Source: Owenia fusiformis
Lineage: Eukaryota; Annelida; Polychaeta; Sabellida; Oweniidae
Assembly (NCBI GenBank): GCA_903813345.2
Contig: CAIIXF020000004.1
Location: 6,403,525-6,467,524 of the forward strand
Reading direction: 5' to 3'
DNA: 64,000 bases
Under the pieces are notes generated by a model. The model saw only the letters and a list, made by a program, of their open reading frames with translations. It searched no databases and was not told the DNA's origin. The position numbers and the translations under genes were made by a program. Positions within the stretch are counted from its first letter, which is position 1, and every line of letters starts with the position of its first letter. Shown in pieces: positions 12,201 to 24,200 of the stretch.

Positions 12201-15200
12201 TTAGCGACATTGCATATGAAGCGAATACAGACGAAATCCAAATGAACCAAAGTATCATAGTCCTGGCTCTTAGACGAGGTGTCCGGAAAAGATCAACGAG
12301 TGAAGCTTGTTTTGTTTTAACTTGTCTTGCTTCGTTGACGCTGGGGTCAGTTTTGCTGTTATCATACATTTTCTTTGCTTCAACGACATCAGTATCAGCT
12401 GCTCTGGCATTTGGGTGTTCTACCTCGACATTTTCGGGATATTTACATTTGTTAATTCTGGCAATACTCCTCACAGCCTTGTCAAATTCATCAAATCTCT
12501 TCATGGATAGCAACCACCTAGGGCTTTCTGGGATGAGACATACGCAAATAAGACCAGGGATAATCATACATGCCGATACCAACTGCAGATATACGTGGTC
12601 TCTCACGAAGTAAGCCAGGACGGGAAGGAGACATTTTACAATGCGCCCTATCGCAACGTATTGCGTGCAATGAGAGCGATATACAGGTGGCATATTCTCA
12701 ACAACCAATATCCAGAGTGGAGTAAAAGAACCGATGCTTGTAATTCCAACAAGGAAACGAAAGACGAGGAAGAGCCAGAAAATCGGTGAAAATGCAGCCC
12801 CAACTATCGTTAGTATTTGTGCGAAAGTCATTATGACTGTTGTTCGTTTTCTGCCAAATCTGTCAGACATCCAACCAGAAAATGTCGCTCCAACTAGGAT
12901 ACCAGCCATAAAGCAAGTAGCAGGCAAGGTATATAGCCAGTCGTTTGTGCACACTAACCTAAAAACATGATGTCATAGTATAGTGTCAATTCACCCAGCA
13001 CAACGACCTGAAAGTGTGCCATCATGTTATACCGATAATCAAATAATTGCAAATTTTCTATGCAGAAAATGATCAATACAGGGTGCAGCAGGCCCGTAGC
13101 CAGAATTTTCCAAGGGGGTTCACTTTTCCAAAAATGCTGGGGGGGTTCACTTTGGCAAATTTGGCCAAAAATCACTAAAAAAATAGTTAGAATGGTGAAA
13201 AACTGCATGATTTTGAAAGAAATTTTGGTTAGTGTCAATTCACCCAGCACATTGACCTGAAAGTGTGCCATCAAATAATTGCAAATTATCTGTGTAGAAA
13301 ATGATCAATACAGGGTGCAGTCGCTCACTTTGGCATACGAAGCTGGACGTATCAACACATACGTCAAATATGGAACATATATTACCCGAATTAGCTAACT
13401 GCGGTGGATAGGAACACAGATTTGTCGTACTCCCAACCGTATTGACAATCAATCCTTGTCGCGTTCATTCCCTGTAAAATTTTATGCCAATTTGCACCAG
13501 ATTCACTCAACGCTGTGAAATTGTAATCATACATCTGGCATTGCTCATAAACGTCCCTATCCAGTGCATCTTTCGTATTCGGGATAGCAATCTCCTTAAG
13601 TCGCGTCTTGTTAATTCCTCTAACGAGTGGCAGCTTACACCAGTGGTCTACCTTACCTACTATGAAATTAGTAATGACATATTGCCACGAGTTTCCGCTA
13701 AAAAATATCACATTTGCTAAGATAAGAAGTTTTTGAAAGCGTCCAAATCCGCCAATTTGGTAAAGAAGATCGTCAAAATTTATTTTTGGCTTGTCCATTT
13801 TGCGTTCTGTTCATTCAAAATGTTAACGTTCACTACATGTAGTTCCTTATGTCATGCCAATGTTTCTTGTCAAAAATATTTATGGAGATTTACATCTTAT
13901 AATTACTCCATATAATAAATGAATTTGAACGTAGTTTTATAGATGATTGTCTATTTTTTCCTTGTTTCATCCACTCAATGTTCAAGTAAAACTTGCAAAA
14001 TAAGTACACCTTCCATGCGAGGCTTTTGCTACTACTCTCAAATAAGTAAAACACGCAAACGTCCTTGCTGAACATGTCCTGTCATAATGTTGAAGCAATG
14101 TTAACGATTGTCCGAAGTTAAAAAGATAAGAATACCCCCAATCAAGTACTTTCAAGAATTGTAAAGACATATACTATTTTTGTTTGCTATACACATTTTA
14201 TTTCATCTGTCGAGGTTGTCGGATATCATATTCCATATCTATATCCATTTATTTCCATTTCGTATCTCTAAGGTCTTCTCATTCAAATTTCTCATTTTCT
14301 TTTGTCTCAATACTTGTATTTTACATATTTATATTACATATCCCATAGTATGATCTCAGAAATACTTATACCTCAAGCAATATATGATGATTCAAATCTT
14401 AACTCATGCGTCATTTTCCAGGTAAAACTCTTTCATAAGAAAAAGTGAGCCGGAGACTTTTAAATTTTTTTTCATTTCAGCTTGCTGCTATGGGAGGTTT
14501 CATTCTCTTCTTTGGATTCTTCGCTTTCAACGGTGGGTCACAGGCCAGCATTTCAGCAGAAGGTAAATACATTTATCATATGATCTGTAAAATGAAGCCC
14601 TCTGATTTGTCAGCTCTTGTGCTGTACTAATCTGTATTGCTACTGAGATTTTCCTCCCACCTTGTATCGGTACGGGATTGATCCATTGCAATACAGAAAA
14701 TATTGATGCGAAGGGTACCAGCAAGTCAGAATATTTCTTTAGGGTTATCTCCTGTTTAAAATGTGTTTTCCAAATCAAGTTTTAGAATGATTTGAAGTGC
14801 AATACAGGATATATTCTGCTCTCGATAGTCTGTATTGGCACTCGACTTCGTCTCATGCTTATACATAATTTCTCGATCGCAATGTATCGTGTATTTGACT
14901 TCAAATCATTCAAAAACTTATAGTATTGCATTGCTAGACTACAATTTAAGGATTTGTAAAAATGATATCGATTGATCGAAAGATGGCAGGGGAATTCGGT
15001 CTCTTTCAACATATCTAGTCAAACTGCACAACTGCCATCTTTGGATATTTGCAAAAATTGCACACAACCTACGTTTAACACGAATCGTATACTTTGATAA
15101 TAGTTCGTCAATATTTGGAAGGCAATATTCTACTACCGAAAGTCAGTAACAACACCCCCATTAAGTTTACATGCTTTTTGTAATGTATATATTGTAGAAC

Positions 15201-18200
15201 CCTAGAGGGTTATAATGGTACTTATAACATACCTATGATGATGTATAGTGCAAAGTGTACACAAGACAGGGGGCCAATATAAGTTTTGAAAAGCCCGCGC
15301 CCGCCAACTTTCTGATTGGTCAAGGCGCTGACGTCATAACCAATCAATCGAAGATAAAACTGCGCGAGCAATTTTTCTAAACTCATTTCAATCATTTTCA
15401 AACCATTTGTTTGTCAATTCTATAAGAAAACGGTACTCTCTGACCAGTCTACATCATCATAGGTATGTTATAAATCGTTTATGTCACTATCGTGGCACAT
15501 ATGCCCTCGGTTCTCAGAGATCAATGTCCCTCCCAAGGTCGGGCCATATATCACTGAGACCTCGGGCATATATGCCACGATAGTGACATAACCTCTAACT
15601 ATTCACTGTTACCTTAAATAAGATGATTAAAAAACATTTGCTTACGAACACCTTATTCATGAACTGTGTTGGCTTCTAGGTGACGGTGCCGCTGTGTGCC
15701 TTGCGATGGTGAACACTATAATATCTGCCAGTTTCGCTGCCTTGACGGCGTTGCTTCTCAGACGCACCCCTCTGTTCGGAGACAATAAGTGGAGTATACT
15801 CGTGACCATCAATGGAGCACTTACCGGAATGGTACGGTCAAAGATGTTTGTTTAATTGATTGTTTTTAATGTCACCACCACCAACTCTGTAACAGTTGTT
15901 AGATTTTTTGATTTGCATATTTAAAAGATATATCAAGATCAACTCGTTTAGAATTAACACTCGTACATATTGCAGTTAGCATTGACGGTTGATAACACTT
16001 GAAGGCATGTGACATGTTTATAAGACAAGGCAATATCTAATTTACCCTATGATAAAGAGCATGTCGTTTATGTTAAAAGGTGGCGATTTGTTCTGGGTGC
16101 AATAGCGTCTATCCATGGGGAGCGGCCATCATTGGTGTTATATCCGCCTTTACCTTCCTCGCCTGGAGTTACCTTGTTGCCAAATTGAAAATCGACGACC
16201 CATTGGATGCCGTTGCAGGTATTAATGTTTATAGTATATTTATGTATTTGTATCATATATTACATATTATATTATTTATTTATGGAAGGGGGCGTATAAT
16301 TATGATAGGATATCCCATAAAAACTACTGAGTATCACGAGAGCGTTATTTACAATGTAATTACAGTTTAAAAGTTAACTTGACTCTGATCAGTGCAAAGT
16401 TAGTTAAATGTATGTTTATTTCGTTTAGTGCACATGGGAGGAGGTATCTGGGGTTTAATTGCTACACCCATTCTGCGAAGACCTGATGGCGTAGACACTA
16501 CAGGAATCGTCTTCAATCCTGCTGGAAAAGAGCCCTGGATGGTAACAACTTTTGTGTTATTTTGTCTTTTAAAGATACTTTTATTTCCTCTTTCCATGCA
16601 TGAAAATTTATTTCAGGTTTTCACTATAAATAGAAAGACAATTTTACAGAAAAGTCAGTGTAAATATTAGCTGAACAGCTTTATCTTGACACATTAGCCA
16701 ACCAGGGTTTGATTTGATTTTCGTAAAGTTTTATCTTTGAAGAATCTTCCACTTTCTTTCGCATATCTTAAACAATTTGTTACACTTTTGTAACCCTTTG
16801 CAACAATCTACCAGAATAATATTCGTATTGTTTCAATGCCTTATCAAAGATGTTGTATTATTGCTTCTGTAGAGGAATTGCGTGGAATCTTGCTGGATTG
16901 GTCACTATTGCGATGTGGAGTCTCGGGTGCGCTGCCATATTAATTATGTTGTATTTGCTTCTGTAGGTACTTGCCTGGAATCTTGCTGGATTAATTGGTC
17001 ACTATTGCGATGTGGAGTCTCGGGTGCGCTGCCATATTAATTATGTTGTATTTGCTTCTGTAGAGGAATTGCGTGGAATCTTACTGGATTGGTCACTATT
17101 GCAATGTGGAGTCTCGGGTGCGATGCCATATTAATTATGTTGTATTTGCTTCTGTAGGGACTTGCGTGGAATCTTACTGGATTGGTCACTATTGCGGTGT
17201 GGAGTCTCGGGTGCGCTGCCATATTAATTATGTTGTATTTGCTTCTGTAGGGAATTGCGTGGAATCTTGCTGGATTGGTCACTATTGCGATGTGGAGTCT
17301 CGGGTGCGCTGCCATATTAATTATGTTGTATTTGCTTCTGTAGAGGAATTGCGTGGAATCTTGCTGGATTGGTCACTATTGCGATGTGGAGTCTCGGGTG
17401 CGCTGCCATATTAATTATGTTGTATTTGCTTCTGTAGGGACTTGCGTGGAATCTTGCTGATGGTCACTATTGCGATGTGGAGTCTCGGGTGCGATGCCAT
17501 ATTAATTATGTTGTATTTGCTTCTGTAGGGACTTGCGTGGAATCTTACTGGATTGGTCACTATTGCGGTGTGGAATCTCGGGTGCGCTGCCATATTAATT
17601 AATGTTGTATTTGCTTCTGTAGGGACTTGCGTGGAATCTTGCTGGATTGGTCACTATTGCGGTGTGGAGTCTCGGGTGCGATGCCATATTAATTATGTTG
17701 TATTTGCTTCTGTAGGGACTTGCGTGGAATCTTGCTGGATTAATTGGTCACTATTGCAATGTGGGGTCTCGGGTGCGCTGCCATATTAATTATGTTGTAT
17801 TTGCGTTTGTAGGGACTTGCGTGGAATCTTGCTGGATTGGTCACTATTGCAGTGTTGAGTCTCTGGTGCGCTGCCATATAATTTATGTTGTATTTGCTTC
17901 TGTAGGGACTTGCGTGGAATCTTGCTGGATTGGTCACTATTGCGGCGTGGCGTCTCGGTGCGCTGCCATATTAATTACGTTGTATTTGCTTCTGTAGGGA
18001 CTTGCGTGGAATCTTGCTGGATTGGTCACTATTGCGGTGTGGAGTCTCTGGTGCGCTGCCATATAATTTATGTTGTATTTGCTTCTTTAGGGACTTGCGT
18101 GGAATCTTGCTGGATTGGTCACTATTGCGGTGTGGAGTCTCGGGTGCGCTGCCATATTAATTACGTTGTATTTGCTTCTGTAGGGACTTGCGTGGAATCT

Positions 18201-21200
18201 TACTGGATTGGTCACTATTGCGGTGTGGAATCTCGGGTGCGCTGCCATATTAATTATGTTGTATTTGCTTCTGTAGGGACTTGCGTGGAATCTTGCTGGA
18301 TTGGTCACTATTGCGATGTGGAGTCTCGGGTGCGATGCCATATTAATTATGTTGTATTTGCTTCTGTAGGGACTTGCGTGGAATCTTGCTGGATTAATTG
18401 GTCACTATTGCGATGTGGAGTCTCGGGTGCGCTGCCATATTAATTATGTTGTATTTGCGTTTGTAGGGACTTGCGTGGAATCTTGCTGGATTGGTCACTA
18501 TTGCAGTGTTGAGTCTCTGGTGCGCTGCCATATAATTTATGTTGTATTTGCTTCTGTAGGGACTTGCGTGGAATCTTGCTGGATTGGTCACTATTGCGGC
18601 GTGGCGTCTCGGTGCGCTGCCATATTAATTACGTTGTATTTGCTTCTGTAGGGACTTGCGTGGAATCTTGCTGGATTGGTCACTATTGCGGTGTGGAGTC
18701 TCTGGTGCGCTGCCATATAATTTATGTTGTATTTGCTTCTTTAGGGACTTGCGTGGAATCTTGCTGGATTGGTCACTATTGCGGTGTGGAGTCTCGGGTG
18801 CGCTGCCATATTAATTACGTTGTATTTGCTTCTGTAGGGACTTGCGTGGAATCTTACTGGATTGGTCACTATTGCGGTGTGGAATCTCGGGTGCGCTGCC
18901 ATATTAATTATGTTGTATTTGCTTCTGTAGGGACTTGCGTGGAATCTTGCTGGATTGGTCACTATTGCGATGTGGAGTCTCGGGTGCGCTGCCATATTAA
19001 TTATGTTGTATTTGCTTCTGTAGGGACTTGCGTGGAATCTTGCTGGATTAATTGGTCACTATTGCGATGTGGAGTCTTAGGTGCGCTGCCATATTAATTA
19101 TGTTGTATTTGCTTCTGTAGGGACTTGTGTGGAATCTTGCTGGATTAATTGGTCACTATTGCGATGTGGAGTCTCGGGTGCGCTGCCATATTAATTATGT
19201 TGTATTTGCTTCTGTAGGGACTTGCGTGGAATCTTACTGGATTGGTCACTATTGCGGTGTGGAGTCTCGGGTGCGCTGCCATATTAATTATGTTGTATTT
19301 GCTTCTGTAGGGACTTGCGTGGAATCTTGCTGGATTGGTCACTATTGCGATGTGGAGTCTCGGGTGCGCTGCCATATTAATTATGTTGTATTTGCTTCTG
19401 TAGGGACTTGCGTGGAATCTTGCTGGATTAATTGGTCACTATTGCGATGTGGAGTCTCGGGTGCGCTGCCATATTAATTATGTTGTATTTGCTTCTGTAG
19501 GGACTTGCGTGGAATCTTGCTGGATTGGTCACTATTGCGATGTGGAGTCTCGGGTGCGCTGCCATATTAATTATGTTGTATTTGCTTCTGTAGGGACTTG
19601 CGTGGAATCTTGCTGGATTAATTGGTCACTATTGCGATGTGGAGTCTCGGGTGCGCTGCCATATTAATTATGTTGTATTTGCTTATGTAGGGACTTGCCT
19701 GGAATCTTGCTGGATTGGTTAGTATCGCAGTGTGGAGTCTCGGGTGCGCCGCAATACTTTTCCTCATTCTAAAGTTCTTCAAAGTGCTTAGAGTCCCTGC
19801 TGAGCTTGAGCTAAGAGGTTTGTCATTTAATTTTAATTTTATTTGAAATAACCTTCTCACATTCAGTTCGTGTACAATAAAACACATTACAATGTCACAT
19901 TGTTATTCACATTTGTAATTTAACTAGACATGTAAATTGAACAAGTTCAATTTAAGACTTCAGACTTTTTTTAAGCTGAGTCATCCAAATACTTGTAAGC
20001 TGAGTCATTCAGAATAAGCTGAGTCAGCTAGAATATAGACATTTAGACAACTCTTAAGAATGTTATCTTCGACTCCATTGGCCTAATCTGGGGATATCAT
20101 CATATCGACTTTTCGAGACTTCAAACCGCTATAACTATCTAATCAGAAGTTGGATCGAAATTAAGTTTAAAGATTCTGATTCCTGAGAAAATTTTACCCC
20201 TAATTCATAACTCATACGTTAAATTTGGAGAACTTTTTATTTTGACCTACTTTTCAGACACCATATCTCAAAAGTGGGTCAAAATACTTTCTGACGGCAG
20301 AAGGCTAACACTATAAGCATACTCTTTGCTACCTGTATACAAAATTTCGAAGCAAATCATTAAAGTGTAATGTCAGAATCGCAAAAATAAGGAAAACTAT
20401 GAATTTGACCTAGATTTTGACCTAGGCATTTTGGTGTCCAAATTTTAAAGCTAGATAGGCTTCGAGGTCCCCTTCTTTTATAGGCTTTCAGAATGTTAAG
20501 CTGTACTCAGTTTATATCTGGTATTTTACACTTCAAAAAAATCTTTTTTCTCATTGACATAACATGGGGCACCAAATTTAGCGATTTTGAGCTTTCAAAA
20601 CGCCATAACTTCCGAACCGAAAGTCGGATTGAAATTTAATTTGCAGATTCGGATTCCTGGGAAAATTTTACTCTAATTCACAGCTCATATGTTAAATTTG
20701 GAGAACTTTTTATTTTGACCTACTTTTCGGACACCATATCTCAAAAGTGGGTCAAAATACTTTCTGACGGCAAAAGGCTAACACTATTAGCACACTCTTT
20801 GCTACCTGTATACAAAATTTTGAAGTAAAAAGTGTAGTGTCAGAATCGTAAAAATAAGGAAAAACTATGAATTTGACCTAGATTTTGACCTAGGCATTTT
20901 GGTGTCCAATCTTCTTTTATAAGCATTAATTATGTTAAGCTGTACTCAGTCTATATCTTGTATTTTACACTTCGAAAAAGTCTTTTTTCCCATTGACTTA
21001 ACATAGGCACCAAATTTAGCGAATCTTGAGCTTTCAAAACGCCATTACTTCCGAACCGGAAGTCTGATCCAAATTTGGTTTGCAGATTCGGTTTCTGAGA
21101 TCATTCTTCACTTACTTCATAACTCACAGGTTGAATTTGGAGAAATTTTTGGTCTGACCTACTTTCCGGACGCCATATCTCAAAATCGGCAAGAGTAATC

Positions 21201-24200
21201 AAAATTCTGATGTCACATTTTTGATTTGCCTTTTTCTAAGCTACACGATGAAAAAAAGATAAAGGAGTTACGAAGAATATTGACGAAGATATGATGAAGA
21301 ATGTTGAAAATGTAAGATTTGACCTAGTTCTTGACCTTTGACCTAGATAAAAATTTGACCTAATTTCCCAGAAAGCCGGATACAGTCTTTAGTTAACCAT
21401 GTAAGTTGGATTAAGTAAGATGTTATAGTTGGAGAGAAAATCTGTTAGGAGGAAGAAAAAGAAGAATAAGAATAAGAAAACAGGCAAAAACAATAGACTC
21501 CAGATTTCATCTGGAGTCTAATTACTTTACGTTGTCTAGTCGGTTCAGGTCAATAAACAACATGCCGCAATTGAATATTGCATTCAATTTTGAATTTACG
21601 AACATATACATACAATACTGCCATCTTTATATCAACACGGATATTTTCTATCGGTCACGGTCTAAAGTTAGACGATCGAAGAGCTCGCCTCCCCTATAGG
21701 CCATTAGACAGTCTGCATCTAAAACCAGTGGTACCGTATGGGACACCGACACAATGACAGTATAGGCAACCACCACTGAATAGTTTCAAAATAAGCGAAT
21801 CTCACTGGACAATTTACCTTTTTTACAACTTGAATTTTTTATATTTAGGTCTCGATATCCCAAAACACGGAGAGCCTGCCTACCCTGCTGAAGCCTACGG
21901 TCACGGATGGGACACAGACGGAGTTTCAATTGAAAAGATAGTCAATGAAGCCATGGTAAAACTAGGAAAGGACCCACAAGATGAAACTGTTAGAGATGGT
22001 TAGTTTTTTATACCACCCGGTTGTGTTGATGTGCTTTATTTCGATAAGTGTTTCCACAGTTTTGCACTATATTCTTCACACAAACCATTTCGTTCATTGC
22101 CGGTGTAAAATAAATTATGGTCCCCGGGGATTATGGTCTCCTTTCTTAAAGGCTCTTACTGGCCCTGATTGTGGATACGATAATAAGGGAAAGAGTTGTA
22201 TTTAGGTCACCATATAAATCAATGGAAAGTAGGACCATAATTTGATAGGACCTCCTACCCTTTTACACCTGGCTACCGAACCATCCATTTTAATAAAACA
22301 AATCTTGGAATGATGTTTCAAATATTTGATGTAAAACGATAATGATATGACTTTAATGACCAAAAACGATGCCATTGTGTTAGGATACAGTGCAAAACAT
22401 TGAAAACGACTTATTTCACAGGGGAAAATACTAAATGGTGTTAGAGGTAATTAAACCAAAAACGTTTTTTATTTGGATGGCTACTCAATAATTAGCAATT
22501 GCGTTATATTGTTTTTTCAGCTTTTCAGTTTTTGTTAATACGGCCCATTATCTTGTTATATTGCATTTCATACTTTGCATTGTGTGTTTTATTGATTTAA
22601 ACAACATCATAACATCAGCTTTCTTCATTTTATGTGTGGATACATTATTTTTGTTATTGTACCACAAATAAAATGGAGAATTATCATGTGTTTATTTTGT
22701 ACCCTAAATGCTTGCAATGATCACCCAGAGTAATATTTTTACCATGTGTATCCCTAATATGCACCTGTTATGTACACCTACTGCTCAAAAAATCGCTGAA
22801 TGGCATGCATGCTTTTCGTAACCATTTTATTTTATTGAAGGTCATAACACTTCGAGCACCACTGCACAACATTTTAAACCACCCCTACCACCCCCATCCA
22901 CTCCCAAATAACTACTACTCTTTGTTCCATACAGCACCAATATTTTTACATTCATTTCTACACCGAGAAACACATCTATTGTCATTATCAGGCATTCATA
23001 ATTTTGCACAATTAAACTACAGTGTCAATTGTTAAAAAGGGCATACTTTGGTAAACCATTTCGATTCTAATTTCCATTTAAATAATTAAATTCCATTCTC
23101 ATTTTGGATGAGATGAGAGTGGATATAAAATGGAAGATTTAATAAATGATTTCGAAATCACTTCTTTAATAAATTTAAAAACATGAATCCCAGATGAAAA
23201 TCAAAAAGATACGTACTAGTATATACTTATAATATACTACTTATATATATCGATGACATTGACCGAAATATATATTTCTGTCTGGTGTCAAGCCAGTGCT
23301 TTTGCTTATGCTTTCAAATCATCGAAATATACAAACATTTGTATGAATTGATAAGAAATAATTAAATATATTGTTTATAATTACAATTTAGCTGATGCCA
23401 ACGATTCATGTTGGGCTAAAATGAAGTTTCGATGCTATAAGCGTAAAGTAAATACAGTACACCAAGAGTAATACTGTATATGTAAGTTACACTCCTTGGA
23501 CATTGCTTAGCATAGTAAAACTATCTTGTTTTTTATAAATACCAAAGTGTGCCCTCTTTTGAAGCCTCCTCGTGACTCTTTGATGAAATGTATATCTCCG
23601 TTTTCAACCGTTTTCCATTTGGCATACCAGAAATTATCTAAAATCGGTAACTAGATCAAGTGATCTTTTTAAGCCAATGGCAAAAGTGAACGTGATCACG
23701 TGATACTTTGAATCATGTAATGTTTGTGGTGGTATGCTTAGTGGAAAATGTGTCATCCCAATGTTTTACTTGCGTGTACTCGCTTGCTTATTACCTTCTT
23801 AAAATTAGTAATGTTGTGCATAAACTCCTGAAATAAATCTCTGTGTTCAATTGTGCGTGTTGTGTTCATCTTTTCTTATATAATGGCCACCGGATATAAC
23901 CGATTGCACATAACTGATTTGCTTTTGTTGTTTGATTATGTCTGTTTGGAAATATTTAACATTAATTACTCTACCTATATTGTTTTGTGCATGGCTTTTG
24001 CAATTAATTCATGTTTATGCATATATGTGAAAATATAATATTAATCCGAATAATATAATTACGTATAGAACACGAGCATCGGCAAAATTGATCTTCAAAA
24101 ATATGATGCAAAAATGAAAGGAAATGGAACACAACGTTTCCCTTCATATTCATGACATTATTTAAACTACATTTCTAACTTTTATTTCGACTATTTTCAG

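Larger units (their letters stand above)
11575..13798 (-). pseudogene. SLC22-like organic ion transporter with one premature stop
   Basis: Two exons on the minus strand, 13386-13798 and 11575-12958. Joined, they give about 598 codons, the normal SLC22 length. Exon 1 carries the N-terminal helix and large extracellular loop (start [19 protein letters not shown], later [18 protein letters not shown]). Exon 2 carries the MFS signature [11 protein letters not shown] (codons about 165-175), the loop motif [13 protein letters not shown] and the C-terminal [12 protein letters not shown]. The only phase-compatible splice (GG|GTAATA to TTTTTAG|GTTAGTG) places a TAA at codon 136 (13391-13393), where relatives have Glu or another residue of the TEW[DN]LVC motif. 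Everything else is open, so it is either a very young pseudogene, a polymorphic null allele, or an assembly error. It is nested antisense in AMT intron 5. The family is sure; the substrate is unknown. Confidence 0.8.

Noticed and set aside
12161-12613. 150-codon open frame on the plus strand
   Set aside because: Antisense shadow of SLC22-like exon 2.
16850-19690. CRISPR-like array
   Set aside because: Units are contiguous near-identical copies with no unique spacers, and the genome is eukaryotic with spliced genes.
16900-19890. Many open frames of 60-177 codons on both strands within the minisatellite
   Set aside because: They are the same repeat unit read in other frames ([10 protein letters not shown] and [12 protein letters not shown] patterns); length comes from tandem copying of a unit whose length is a multiple of three.
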